54,135 bases of DNA from a bacterium (lineage in GTDB: Bacteria > Hydrothermota > UBA3072 > JAPDKE01). The notes below the pieces were generated by a model. It had not been told where the DNA came from. It made no database searches and was given only the letters and a program-made list of their open reading frames with translations. The position numbers and the translations under genes were made by a program. The stretch lies in the NCBI GenBank assembly GCA_029258725.1, contig JAPDKE010000032.1, forward strand, positions 1-54,135, written 5' to 3'. This document shows, in pieces, positions 33,980 to 42,394 of the stretch (positions are counted from its first letter, which is position 1; the number at the start of each line of letters is the position of its first letter).

Positions 33980-35221
33980 CTATGAATTGGAACGGATTGC
34001 AGTCCGTATAAAAAATACATAGTTTGCAAGAAAATACACAAAATAACCAATAAGAGAAGCGATCGCAGCCCCGGTGATCTTAAGAGGTGGAAGAAGTAAC
34101 AGGAGAAATGCGAGATTGAAAACAAAAGATATAAGACCCGCTATGGAACCGTAGAGGGGCAACTTCAGAGATTTTAATCCCTGATCAAAAATATTTCCTA
34201 TGGACCATCCTATATGGGCGAGAAGAAGTATTCTGAGAGGAAGAAGGGCGGGAAGAAACGCCTCTCCGTAAAGAAATTTTATCACCCATGGAGAGATGAA
34301 ATAAAGGAAAAGTGAGAATATAATAAGAAAGAATAAAGACCCCAAAGCATATTTTTTTATCCTCCTTACAGCCCTTTCTCTCTCAAGAGGAGCGGTTGAG
34401 GGAACGATAGTAAGACCTATGGAGTGCGAAAGGAAAAGAAGAAACTCACTTATATTCACAGCAACTGAATAAAGACCTATCTCTTTCGGGTCAAAGAAGG
34501 AAATGAGAAGAGCCTGATCTGCCCTTTTATTTCCAATCTGTGTAAAAACTCCTAAGTGCATTTTCAATCCCATACTAAGTTGCTCCTTCATCAGGAAGCT
34601 GTCTTTCTTCCACCGGGAGGGGGGACACACCAACCCTGCAACAAGAACGAAGGTAAGAAATCCCATAAATATCTGAACCCCTGTAAAAGAAAGAATTACA
34701 GGCTGTATTTCCAGTTTTCCTTTCAGGAAAAAAAACATAACAAATGCAAAATAGAAAAAACGGGGAAGAAACCTGAGAAGATTAAAAACCATATAGTTCT
34801 TTATTCCGTTAAAAATCCATATCGCATAATCGCTGAAAAGAGAAAAAGGTATTGTCAAAAGAACAATGCGGGCAAGAAATATATATCTCTTATCATGAAA
34901 GAGGTAATACACAAATGCCTCGGAAAATAAAAGTATTATCCCTCCGAGCACTATGGAAAATATTAAGGAATTTGCCAGAAGGGATGGGATTTTCTCCCTT
35001 TCCCTTGCAGAAAAGTAAGTATTGCTTCCCCCTATACTCAATCCTCCAAGCCATACAAGTATGGCTGGCCAGAATCTCAATGCATAAAGATTTCCTTTCC
35101 CTTCGGGACCAAGACTCCTTGCAATTATTATTCCCGCTGCAAGGTCCACAAAGGATATAATTATTCTCGTGATAAAGTTTCCACTTATATGGAATATCTC
35201 CTTTCTCAAAAAGACCTTCAC
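33980..35221 (-). CDS. Polysaccharide flippase (Wzx/MOP superfamily)
   Basis: 413 residues with about 12 hydrophobic segments spread over the chain. The start is typical of Wzx-like oligosaccharide exporters (FITRIIISFVDLAAGIIIARSLGPEG, the first half of it especially). It should flip lipid-linked glycan units across the inner membrane. The start codon is GTG 35221, 6 nt after a weak -10 box, with no ribosome site. It belongs with the surrounding glycosyltransferase and nucleotide-sugar genes, but I see no Wzy polymerase or Wzz in this window. Confidence 0.85.
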   Translation of the reverse strand: MKVFLRKEIFHISGNFITRIIISFVDLAAGIIIARSLGPEGKGNLYALRFWPAILVWLGGLSIGGSNTYFSAREREKIPSLLANSLIFSIVLGGIILLFSEAFVYYLFHDKRYIFLARIVLLTIPFSLFSDYAIWIFNGIKNYMVFNLLRFLPRFFYFAFVMFFFLKGKLEIQPVILSFTGVQIFMGFLTFVLVAGLVCPPSRWKKDSFLMKEQLSMGLKMHLGVFTQIGNKRADQALLISFFDPKEIGLYSVAVNISEFLLFLSHSIGLTIVPSTAPLERERAVRRIKKYALGSLFFLIIFSLFLYFISPWVIKFLYGEAFLPALLPLRILLLAHIGWSIGNIFDQGLKSLKLPLYGSIAGLISFVFNLAFLLLLLPPLKITGAAIASLIGYFVYFLANYVFFIRTAIRSNS

Positions 35222-35227
35222 ATCTAA

Positions 35228-35256
35228 GTTAAAACACGCAGAAAAGAAAAAGTCAA
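35228..35256 (-). promoter_or_regulatory. Sigma70-type promoter, leaderless GTG start
   Basis: On the minus strand, TTGACT (35256-35251), a 17-nt spacer and a weak -10 TTTAAC (35233-35228). GTG 35221 follows after 6 nt. Confidence 0.4.
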
Positions 35257-35286
35257 GAGAAATGGGCAGAAAGTAATTTCAGAACG

Positions 35287-35314
35287 TTGACTTTTTATTG
35301 AACTTCCTTATAAA
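35287..35314 (+). promoter_or_regulatory. Sigma70-type promoter of the flavin reductase-CNT unit
   Basis: TTGACT (35287-35292), a 16-nt spacer and TATAAA (35309-35314). A leader of about 20 nt carries AAGGAGG (35331-35337) before ATG 35343, so this one is not leaderless. Confidence 0.7.
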
Positions 35315-35342
35315 ATCCATTAACAAAAAGAAGGAGGTGAAG

Positions 35343-35906
35343 ATGAGCGTTATTCCCCCTATACCCTACACGGTTGCTCTCCTTACGGTTAAGGATGAAA
35401 AGAAGGAGGGGAACATAACCACCGTGATATGGGTGGGAACCTTCTCGCAGGCCCCATTCATCCTGGGGGTTGCCCTCAAGAAGAAAAGGTATTCATACGG
35501 GCTTATTAAAAAGTACAGAGAATTTGGAATAAACATACCATCGGCAAAGAACCTCGTTGATGCTGATTTCTGCGGATACACATCCGGGAGTTCTGTTGAT
35601 AAATTCCGTGAAACATCCTTCACCCCGGTTCCAGCAAAGAAAATAAACGCTCCAATGATAAAGGAATGCCCGGTTAGACTTGAATGTAAATTGCTTGAGA
35701 TAAAGGAATTTCCTGACCATGACCTAATCACAGGAGAGGTGATTCATGCCGAGATTGACCCATCCGTGCTTGATGAGAATGGAAACCTTGACCTTGCAAA
35801 ACTTAACCCGATAATTGCATCCCTTTCTGGAAGAACCTACCACAGGATTGGTGAAAAGATAGGAGAATGGGGAATTTCCATAAAGGAAAGGGGCAAGAAT
35901 GCTTAA
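35343..35906 (+). CDS. Flavin reductase-like (FMN-binding split barrel) protein
   Basis: 187 residues from ATG 35343 (ribosome site AAGGAGG). The pattern is that of the flavin reductase-like domain: PYTVALLTV, ITTVIWVGTFSQAPFILGVA, EFGINIPSAKNLVDADFCGY, and LECKLLEIKEFPDHDLITGEV near 120-140. It should bind FMN and reduce flavin or an electron carrier in the cytoplasm. Its partner is unknown. It overlaps the start of the nucleoside transporter gene by 8 nt, so they are co-expressed, though no functional link is obvious. Confidence 0.8.
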   Translation: MSVIPPIPYTVALLTVKDEKKEGNITTVIWVGTFSQAPFILGVALKKKRYSYGLIKKYREFGINIPSAKNLVDADFCGYTSGSSVDKFRETSFTPVPAKKINAPMIKECPVRLECKLLEIKEFPDHDLITGEVIHAEIDPSVLDENGNLDLAKLNPIIASLSGRTYHRIGEKIGEWGISIKERGKNA

Positions 35907-37164
35907 TCTTATAAGTTTCCTTGGTGTATTTATAATCATGTTCCTTGCATGGCTCATATCTTCGGACAGAAAAACAATAAACCTCAGGCTCATTTTCTGG
36001 GGAGTGGGGCTTCAGTTCTTCATAGCAGGTTTTGTTTTTCTTTTTCCCGCCGGAACCAGATTCTTCATGTGGTTAAACACCGGGGTTATAAAACTGCTTG
36101 AGGCAGCATCAAAGGGGACAGAGTTTGTATTTGGAAGGCTCGCACTCCCTCCGGGAAATGAAAACTCCCTTGGATTCATTCTTGCCTTTCAGGCACTCCC
36201 CGCCATAATCTTCTTCTCCGCACTTATGGGAATCCTTTACTTTCTGGGGATAATGCAGTGGATAATAAAGGCATTTGCAAGGGTTTTCACAAAACTCATG
36301 GGGGTATCCGGGGCAGAATCCCTGTGTACGGCAAGCAACATATTCGTCGGGATTGAATCGGTCCTCACGATAAAGCCTTTTTTAAGGAACATGACCACAT
36401 CGGAACTTCACACCATCTTGACCGCCGGAATGGCAACCGTTGCATCAAATGTCCTCGCTATCTATGTGTTTACATTAAAGGACCTGTTCCCGGGTATTGC
36501 AGGGCACCTCATCTCCGCATCTCTTCTCTCCGCCCCGGCAGCCCTTGTTATCTCAAAACTCGTTTATCCTGAAAAGGAAAAACCTGAAACCCTGGGTATG
36601 CACGTTGAGCCCCATTATGAGCGCGAAAGCAGTATATTTGAGACAATCATCACCTCATCCATGGAGGGGGTGAAACTCATAGTGGGAATTGTGGCGCTTC
36701 TTATATCGGTCCTGGGTCTTGTGGCGCTCGTGGACATGCTGCTTGGCTGGATTGGAGGACTTCTCCATCTCCCGAACCTTAGCCTCAAAACCATCCTGAA
36801 GTTCCTCTATTATCCCCTGACTTTAATTCTGGGTGTTCCTCCAGGAGAGGCGGGGGTTGTTGCGGGAATAATAGGAGAAAGGATGATAGTTACGGAGGTT
36901 GTGGGATACCAGGACCTTGCAACTGCTCTCTCAGATGGGCTTATCTCCATGAGAACTGCAGTAATAACCGCATACGCCCTCTGCGGATTTGCCCACTTTG
37001 CATCCATGGCAATATTCGTTGGAGGAATATCCGCCCTTGTCCCTGAAAGAAGAAAGGACCTTGCAAGGGTTGGTTTCAGGGCATTGATTTCCGCAATCTT
37101 AACAACCCTGATGACAGGGGCAGTTGCAGGGCTTTTCTATGCGGGAAGACCCCACATGTTCTAA
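35899..37164 (+). CDS. Concentrative nucleoside transporter (CNT/NupC family)
   Basis: 421 residues, strongly hydrophobic, with about 10 membrane segments. CNT features include QALPAIIFFSALMGILYFLG, GAESLCTASNIFVGIES and LTAGMATVASNVLAIYV. It should import nucleosides driven by Na+ or H+ across the inner membrane. The 3' end faces the RHH-like gene across a hairpin at 37169-37195. Confidence 0.9.
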   Translation: MLNLISFLGVFIIMFLAWLISSDRKTINLRLIFWGVGLQFFIAGFVFLFPAGTRFFMWLNTGVIKLLEAASKGTEFVFGRLALPPGNENSLGFILAFQALPAIIFFSALMGILYFLGIMQWIIKAFARVFTKLMGVSGAESLCTASNIFVGIESVLTIKPFLRNMTTSELHTILTAGMATVASNVLAIYVFTLKDLFPGIAGHLISASLLSAPAALVISKLVYPEKEKPETLGMHVEPHYERESSIFETIITSSMEGVKLIVGIVALLISVLGLVALVDMLLGWIGGLLHLPNLSLKTILKFLYYPLTLILGVPPGEAGVVAGIIGERMIVTEVVGYQDLATALSDGLISMRTAVITAYALCGFAHFASMAIFVGGISALVPERRKDLARVGFRALISAILTTLMTGAVAGLFYAGRPHMF

Positions 37165-37168
37165 AAGA

Positions 37169-37195
37169 AGGATTTTCTGGGGAGTATAAAATCCT
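37169..37195 (-). terminator. Hairpin between convergent genes, possible terminator
   Basis: AGGATTTT (37169-37176) and AAAATCCT (37188-37195) form a perfect 8-bp stem with an 11-nt loop. Read on the minus strand it is followed by TCTTTT, so it may end the APS-kinase operon. It includes the last base of the 37195 gene. Confidence 0.45.
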
Positions 37196-37377
37196 CAGAG
37201 ATAACCCAGTTCCCTGAGCCTTTTCTTTATCTCCTCTTTCTCCTCGGGGTCTATCTCAAGAGTGTTTTCAAGGGAGGAGGAGAGAAGCTTTATTATGAAC
37301 TTTTCAACCTCCATCCCTTCACGCTGTGCCCTTTCCTCCAGCATCCTGTAAAGGGAATCGGGTATCTCAACCTTCAT
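37195..37377 (-). CDS. Small RHH-like protein with an LGY tail
   Basis: 60 residues. The N-terminal half (VEIPDSLYRMLEERAQREG, then VEKFIIKLL) resembles ribbon-helix-helix (CopG/Arc) proteins. The C-terminal about 20 residues are a charged tail, EEKEEIKKRLRELGYL. Almost the same tail ends the APS kinase of this operon ([15 protein letters not shown]) and a weaker form ends the sulfatase-fold enzyme at 32603. It is either a DNA-binding regulator of the operon or a protein whose tail contacts the kinase. GGAGGTG precedes ATG 37377, which directly follows the Usp-like stop. Confidence 0.65.
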   Translation of the reverse strand: MKVEIPDSLYRMLEERAQREGMEVEKFIIKLLSSSLENTLEIDPEEKEEIKKRLRELGYL

Positions 37378-37755
37378 TCACACCTCCTCAATCTTGCATT
37401 CTGTTTTTATCTTTTCTCCCTTTGGTATAACAAACCTTTCAGGCCTCTTCTCCCTGCAGTATTTCTCCATTATTTCCTGTAAGACGCCTTTCTCAATCAC
37501 GGCTTCAACATCACCAAGTTTCTTTTTTATCTCCTCAAGCCTTTCATGTGCCCTTCTTTCAAGTTCATCCACTATTATGCGCTTCACCTCAAGGGAGGGA
37601 TTCTCCCCCAGAAATCCCGCATACATGAGCCATGAGCCAACGCTTTCGGGCAGTTCCTCCTCTATCACATAAAGAACAAGCAGGTCTTTTTCCCCCTTAA
37701 CCCTTTCCACTGCCTCATCTGTATCCCTTTCAGGAGTAAGAACCAGTATCACCAT
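37378..37755 (-). CDS. Universal-stress-protein-like domain protein
   Basis: 125 residues. It begins with a strand and helix resembling UspA (VILVLTPERDTDEAVERV, DLLVLYVIEEELP), followed by long helices. The ATP-binding G-x2-G-x9-G-S/T motif near the C-terminus is absent, so it would be a non-nucleotide-binding Usp relative at best. It overlaps the end of the DASS transporter gene by 7 nt. Such Usp domains often associate with transporters; that role is an inference. Confidence 0.55.
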   Translation of the reverse strand: MVILVLTPERDTDEAVERVKGEKDLLVLYVIEEELPESVGSWLMYAGFLGENPSLEVKRIIVDELERRAHERLEEIKKKLGDVEAVIEKGVLQEIMEKYCREKRPERFVIPKGEKIKTECKIEEV

Positions 37756-39119
37756 ACCTCAACCCCCAGTAAAGGCCAGTAAAACCTTCCAACGAGGAGA
37801 AGGATGAGATAGAGAATGAAGGTGAGCATAACCCCGAACTTTATGGAGAACCTGAGTTCGTAGTATCCCGATGAGAAGGCTATTGCATTGGGTGGTGTTC
37901 CCATGGGCAAGCATAATGCAAGTCCTCCTGGAATGGTTATGCAGAGAGTTAAGAGAACAGGGTCAAAGGGAAGTCCATAAACCACAGGAAGCAAAAGGGC
38001 AACAGTTGCAACATTGCTCATTCCCTCGGTGAGAACAAGAGAAAGAAGAGAAAAAACTGCGAGGGTTGTAAACGGAGTTTTTGCAAGGGAGAAGAAGTAT
38101 CTCTGTGAGATATATGCTGCAGCACCGGAACGAACCAAGGAAACACCAAGTGCCATTGCCCCTGCATACATGAGTATAATCCCCCAGTTGACCCATCTCT
38201 CAACATCCTTCCAGGTTATACCGCGGAATAAAAAGAGAAGTGAAGAGGAAAGTATTGCAATAAGAGAGATGTCAATCCAGCGATTGAAGAATATCCAGCC
38301 TGTGAGGGTGAGAATGTAAACGAAAAGGACAACCCTCTCGTCCCTTTTTAATCTTCCCATTCCCTTTAATTCTTCTTTTGCCTTTTCCTTAAAAGAAGAA
38401 ACCTCAGGAGTGTCTCGAAGGGCAAGCGTAAGGATGAGTGTTCCTGCAAGCAGCCCTCCAATGGATACCGGCATTGCATACATGGACCATCTCAGAAAGG
38501 AAATTCTTATCCCGAAATTTTCCTCAAGCATTCCAATCGCAAGAGGAGCCCTTGCTCCTCCAAGCAGTGTTCCTATTCCCCCTATCACACATCCCCAGGC
38601 AAGGGACAGGAAGAGAAACCTTGAAAAGAGGGATTCCTTTGGTCTGAGTTTCAGTATCCCCGCCATCTCAATCACTATCGGAAAAAGTATTGCAGCAGCG
38701 GCATGTTCCGGCATGAAAAATGAGAGGACCGCCCCTGTCCAGAACACTCCAAGAATAAGGTTTCTTCCTGAACTTGCAAATTTTGAGATTATGTGGAAGG
38801 CTATCCTTCTTGAGAGCCCTGTCTTCATCAATCCCCCTGCAAGGATGAAACTTCCAAGAATGAAGAATATGGCTCTGTTCCCAAAGAGAGAATAGGACTC
38901 TGAAAGCGGAAGAATTCCCAGGAGGGGGATTAAGGCAAAGACAAGGAGTCCTGTAACGGAAAGGGGGAGGTATCGGGTGAGCCAGAGGGAAAATGTGAGA
39001 AAGAAAAGCCCGAGGGAACGATTTGCAGGGGTGGATATTTCATGGATGGGAGATGTGAGAAAAAAAATAAAAAGAAGAACACCGAGACATAAAATTGCCT
39101 TTTTTATCCTCTCCAGCAT
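37749..39119 (-). CDS. DASS/SLC13-family anion transporter
   Basis: 456 residues with about 11-12 membrane segments. It carries the two SNT-like elements of divalent anion:sodium symporters: an MSNVATVALLLPV motif and GTPPNAIAFSSG near the C-terminus. The family moves sulfate, succinate and other dicarboxylates. Linkage to APS kinase suggests sulfate, but a dicarboxylate cannot be excluded. The start has GGAGGT immediately before ATG 39119, inside the end of the preceding gene (16-nt overlap). Confidence 0.85.
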   Translation of the reverse strand: MLERIKKAILCLGVLLFIFFLTSPIHEISTPANRSLGLFFLTFSLWLTRYLPLSVTGLLVFALIPLLGILPLSESYSLFGNRAIFFILGSFILAGGLMKTGLSRRIAFHIISKFASSGRNLILGVFWTGAVLSFFMPEHAAAAILFPIVIEMAGILKLRPKESLFSRFLFLSLAWGCVIGGIGTLLGGARAPLAIGMLEENFGIRISFLRWSMYAMPVSIGGLLAGTLILTLALRDTPEVSSFKEKAKEELKGMGRLKRDERVVLFVYILTLTGWIFFNRWIDISLIAILSSSLLFLFRGITWKDVERWVNWGIILMYAGAMALGVSLVRSGAAAYISQRYFFSLAKTPFTTLAVFSLLSLVLTEGMSNVATVALLLPVVYGLPFDPVLLTLCITIPGGLALCLPMGTPPNAIAFSSGYYELRFSIKFGVMLTFILYLILLLVGRFYWPLLGVEVW

Positions 39120-40411
39120 ACCTCCCCATCCGACGAAACCTTTATGGAGAATTCAGAAAGAATGGAAGGGAAAAGGTCGTAGATGGAAAGGTTATCCTTT
39201 GTGAATTCTCTTTCTTTTACAAATAAGAACGCATCATCACGTGTATGCATTCCCTCTATATGTGTTTCACCTGAAAGAGTCTCTTTCTTCAAATTTCCCT
39301 TGAGGTCAAATCCATCAACGGGTTCAAGTATCAAATCGGGACCCAGGTCCGTATATGGACCTGAGTAAACCTCCTCCCTCCTCCACACCTTCTTTATAAC
39401 CCTTTCCCCATCCACCGTTAGTTTTTCAAGATAAGACGCAACCTCCTCTCTCACCCTTTCATAGTCACCGGGTTCAACACTCCCCTTCTCCTCTCTTCCC
39501 TTCAGGTTTATATATATCCTCCCCGGAATAAGTGAATACGCAACGGTTTTTTCCGATATGTCCCTTATGTCCTCTGGAGGCTCCTTATCAAAAAAGAGAT
39601 ACCCTCCATCCTCAAGGTACTTGTTGACAAAAACCTCTTTTTTCAGGGTGCAGAATCCGTGGTCTGAAAGTAAGATAAGCAATGCATCCTTTGCCTTTTC
39701 CGCAAGGGAAATGCTGAGTTCCTCAACCTCACTGTAAAACTTCCAGAACCTTTCATCTTTTTTCTTCCAGAAGAAGTGATTTATCCGGTCGGTCTCCATC
39801 ACGTGGAGATGGAAGTAGTCCCACCTCTCCCTTATTAGTCTCTCCGCAAGTTCAAACCTCTTCCTGAGTGCAAGAAAGAGGTCTTCAAGATATTCATCCT
39901 TTCTGTCCTTTGCCTTTACCGGATTTGCATCTATTATGTATCCCATTTCTTTAAGAACCCTGCTGAACTCAGGAGGATAGGTTGCCTTTTCTATTTTCGT
40001 GGAGAGGAATCCTGATACAAGAATCCCGTTCACCTCAAACGGAGGGGTGGTCATGGGAATGTTTATGGATATAACCCTTTTCTTTTCCCGTGACAGAACC
40101 TCCTGGATAAACTCTGCCTTTCTGTCCTTTCCCGTGGGAATGAAGAAGGAAAGAGGGGAGGGCTTCCGGTCTATGAATCCAAATATCCCGTGCCCTCCCG
40201 GATTTTTTCCTGACATGTAGGAGGTCCATGCAACCGATGATATGGTTGGAAGAACCGAGGTCATTCTGCCAAAGGCTCCCCCGGTTATGAGTTTTGAGAA
40301 AAGGGGAAAACGCCCCTCCTCCATTCCCTTTTTAAGGAAGGAGAAGGGAACCCCATCCCAGCTTATTACAAGAACCCTTTTTCTTCTCTTAAATATACCC
40401 AAGGTCCTCAA
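39104..40411 (-). CDS. Type I phosphodiesterase/nucleotide pyrophosphatase-like enzyme (alkaline phosphatase superfamily)
   Basis: 435 residues. The metal site is [17 protein letters not shown]; the nucleophile is probably the Thr in [15 protein letters not shown]. Later metal ligands lie in [18 protein letters not shown] and [13 protein letters not shown]. It may hydrolyse phosphodiesters, nucleotide sugars or PAP/PAPS-type nucleotides. Its setting between APS kinase and a DASS transporter favours a sulfur-nucleotide link, but this is inference. Start codons available are TTG 40411 or TTG 40402, both inside the end of the APS kinase gene, so the start is uncertain. No signal peptide. Confidence 0.8.
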   Translation of the reverse strand: MRTLGIFKRRKRVLVISWDGVPFSFLKKGMEEGRFPLFSKLITGGAFGRMTSVLPTISSVAWTSYMSGKNPGGHGIFGFIDRKPSPLSFFIPTGKDRKAEFIQEVLSREKKRVISINIPMTTPPFEVNGILVSGFLSTKIEKATYPPEFSRVLKEMGYIIDANPVKAKDRKDEYLEDLFLALRKRFELAERLIRERWDYFHLHVMETDRINHFFWKKKDERFWKFYSEVEELSISLAEKAKDALLILLSDHGFCTLKKEVFVNKYLEDGGYLFFDKEPPEDIRDISEKTVAYSLIPGRIYINLKGREEKGSVEPGDYERVREEVASYLEKLTVDGERVIKKVWRREEVYSGPYTDLGPDLILEPVDGFDLKGNLKKETLSGETHIEGMHTRDDAFLFVKEREFTKDNLSIYDLFPSILSEFSIKVSSDGEVCWRG

Positions 40412-40982
40412 GCCTCTTTTTTATTATCTCTTCCTCTTCCTCACTGTAAACCTGAGGCTCTATGTATCCAAGTTCCTCAAGTTTCCTCAGTATTTTCTGG
40501 AGGCTCTCCTCGGGTGTCTCTTTGTCGGTCTCGCATACAACCTCAGGATTCAGAGGCTCCTCATACGGGTCATCTATTCCTGTAAAGTTCTTTATCTCCC
40601 CTTTGAGTGCCTTTTTGTACATTCCCTTAACATCCCTCTTCATGCATACCTCAACCGGACACTTAACGTAAACCTCAACAAAGTCCTTCAAAAGCTCCCT
40701 TGCTTCCTGCCTTATCTCCCGATATGGGGATATTGCAGCGGTTATAACCACTATCCCGTTCCTCTGCAAAAGATATGCAACATGGTATATTCTTCTTATG
40801 TTCTCATCCCTGTCCTCTTTTGAATAACCAAGTCCACGGGATATGTGCTGACGCACAACATCCCCGTCAAGGACCTCAACCTTGAATCCTCTTTTTACAA
40901 GTTCATCTTTGAGCATCTGCGCAAGGGTTGACTTCCCCGAGCAGGGAAGACCGGTGAACCATACCGTGAATCCTTTTTCCAT
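40389..40982 (-). CDS. cysC: Adenylylsulfate (APS) kinase
   Basis: About 197 residues from ATG 40982 (GGAGGTGAGG upstream; a GTG at 40988 is too close). Walker A is [12 protein letters not shown]. Other APS kinase features are [21 protein letters not shown], the first part especially, DENIRRI, and [11 protein letters not shown]. It makes PAPS from APS and ATP. The end carries two copies of an LGY tail, [11 protein letters not shown] and [12 protein letters not shown], the second being extra to the usual family end. It is the first gene of a five-gene operon. No ATP sulfurylase or sulfotransferase gene is present in the window. Confidence 0.92.
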   Translation of the reverse strand: MEKGFTVWFTGLPCSGKSTLAQMLKDELVKRGFKVEVLDGDVVRQHISRGLGYSKEDRDENIRRIYHVAYLLQRNGIVVITAAISPYREIRQEARELLKDFVEVYVKCPVEVCMKRDVKGMYKKALKGEIKNFTGIDDPYEEPLNPEVVCETDKETPEESLQKILRKLEELGYIEPQVYSEEEEEIIKKRLEDLGYI

Positions 40983-41011
40983 CCTCACCTCCTCTTTTAT
41001 CTTTTTGGGTG

Positions 41012-41040
41012 AGAATAATGAAAAATTTAAACTCTGTCAA
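41012..41040 (-). promoter_or_regulatory. Sigma70-type promoter of the APS-kinase operon
   Basis: On the minus strand, TTGACA (41040-41035), a 17-nt spacer and TATTCT (41017-41012). A leader of about 20 nt contains GAGGAGGTGAGG. Confidence 0.7.
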
Positions 41041-41121
41041 CCTTGCGATTTTCCTCAAAAATAATCTTCCCGAAGTGGGTTTTTTGGGATTTGTGTGAGA
41101 GTGAAACGGTCTCAACTGCAA

Positions 41122-42162
41122 TCAATGGATAAAATAAAACAATATTTTATTGCCTTTTATCCTTACCCCTTCTTTTTCTATCCAGTAATTCTCACCCTGC
41201 CGTCTCACCCGAACACCCAGTTTCAAAAGAGCAACATAAGCCGCCTCTTTTAAAGGATAGTGAACCCTATATCCATGTTCTTCACCAGGAAGCAGCACAT
41301 CAGTGTGTAGAATTATCTTTAAAGTATCATTTAATAAAAACCCTTCAAGAAAGGGAATGAGTGTAGTATCTCCACTATACCCGAGAAATTCAATAGCATC
41401 TGCACGGAGCCTCCAGGGTTCATTCACATCCCTCGCATATTCTATAAGATACCTTCCATATCTCCTGTAATCTATCGCCCCCATCGCAACCATCGCCCAC
41501 TTCTGAGTAGCAGAATCAAGATTGAAATACTCCTCCTCAAGAACCCGCAAAGCACACTCTCCCATCCTCCGAAGATATTCTATAAGATGCCGTGACTTAA
41601 GAACCCTCATGCACCTTATAAACACATGAGCCTTCTCAGCACACGAAACACGATACCTCTCATTTACCATCTTTATCACTTCATAACCTATAAAAGTGGT
41701 TACTCCCTTCTCCACATTTTCCTCCTTCTCCATATAAGACACCATCAACTCCACAACCTCCCTGTCCACATCCATCTTCTGTAACACCTTAGCAGCCCGT
41801 ACCAGAATAATATCATTGCACAACAGGGTATCCCTGAGTATCATTTTTACCTGAGAAAGCCTTAGTCCCAATCGTTCAGCATCCATCAAAAGACTCTGTA
41901 TTGCATATCTTCGAACTTTCATATCCTCTCTCTTATTCAAACCTACTTCAAGAAGAAAGTCTTTCGTCCCCTTTCTTGCGTTCATGCTAATCTGTTCGAG
42001 AATGGTTATCCTTAAAGCATTGCTTGTCATACGAGAAAAAGCCTTCCTTAAATCCCTGAAATTGTAATTTCCCTTCTTCACCTCCGCCACAAGACTATCA
42101 TCATAGGAAAAGTAGTAAGAGCCCCCCATGGAAAATAAAAAGAAAGTCATGTAAAGATACAT
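41122..42162 (-). CDS. HEAT-repeat-like exported protein
   Basis: 346 residues. The first about 15 residues (MYLYMTFFLFSMGGS) look like a signal peptide. The rest is all-alpha with HEAT/armadillo-like spacing (VRRYAIQSLLMDAERL, LVRAAKVLQKMD, WRLRADAIEFLGYSGDTTLI, LKEAAYVALLKLGV). It probably mediates protein contacts in the periplasm. The ribosome site AAAGGAGGTC precedes ATG 42162. No partner gene is adjacent; the next gene upstream is divergent. Confidence 0.65.
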   Translation of the reverse strand: MYLYMTFFLFSMGGSYYFSYDDSLVAEVKKGNYNFRDLRKAFSRMTSNALRITILEQISMNARKGTKDFLLEVGLNKREDMKVRRYAIQSLLMDAERLGLRLSQVKMILRDTLLCNDIILVRAAKVLQKMDVDREVVELMVSYMEKEENVEKGVTTFIGYEVIKMVNERYRVSCAEKAHVFIRCMRVLKSRHLIEYLRRMGECALRVLEEEYFNLDSATQKWAMVAMGAIDYRRYGRYLIEYARDVNEPWRLRADAIEFLGYSGDTTLIPFLEGFLLNDTLKIILHTDVLLPGEEHGYRVHYPLKEAAYVALLKLGVRVRRQGENYWIEKEGVRIKGNKILFYFIH

Positions 42163-42205
42163 GAAGACCTCCTTTCATGTGATGCTGTTTCTTCACTATA
42201 TACCT

Positions 42206-42227
42206 TCTCCCTCATATAACAGGGAGA
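42206..42227 (-). repeat. Inverted repeat upstream of the HEAT-repeat gene
   Basis: TCTCCCT (42206-42212) and AGGGAGA (42221-42227), 8-nt spacer. It lies in the 232-nt gap between divergent genes, about 45 nt upstream of the HEAT gene start and close to a TATAGT-like sequence. It could be an operator. Nothing else is recognised in 42163-42359. Confidence 0.35.
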
Positions 42228-42359
42228 GATGATTCCTAACTCCTGCCTCTTATTTGCATCAAATCTTTTCTCTTCCATTTTACATATCTTCCTGTGTGGG
42301 GTCAAGGATTCGCTGAATCTGCGCTGGCTGCCTGAAAAACGGTACCATTAACTTCTGAG

Positions 42360-42386
42360 TTGACAGGAAAGGCTCTCAGGTATAAT
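42360..42386 (+). promoter_or_regulatory. Sigma70-type promoter, near-leaderless start
   Basis: TTGACA (42360-42365), a short 15-nt spacer and TATAAT (42381-42386). ATG 42395 follows after 8 nt with no ribosome site. Confidence 0.65.
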
Positions 42387-42394
42387 CTCTCCTC

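Noticed and set aside
41041-41121. CRISPR-repeat-like segment GTTGAGACCGTTTCAC (minus strand)
   Set aside because: It occurs once only, with no second copy nearby.
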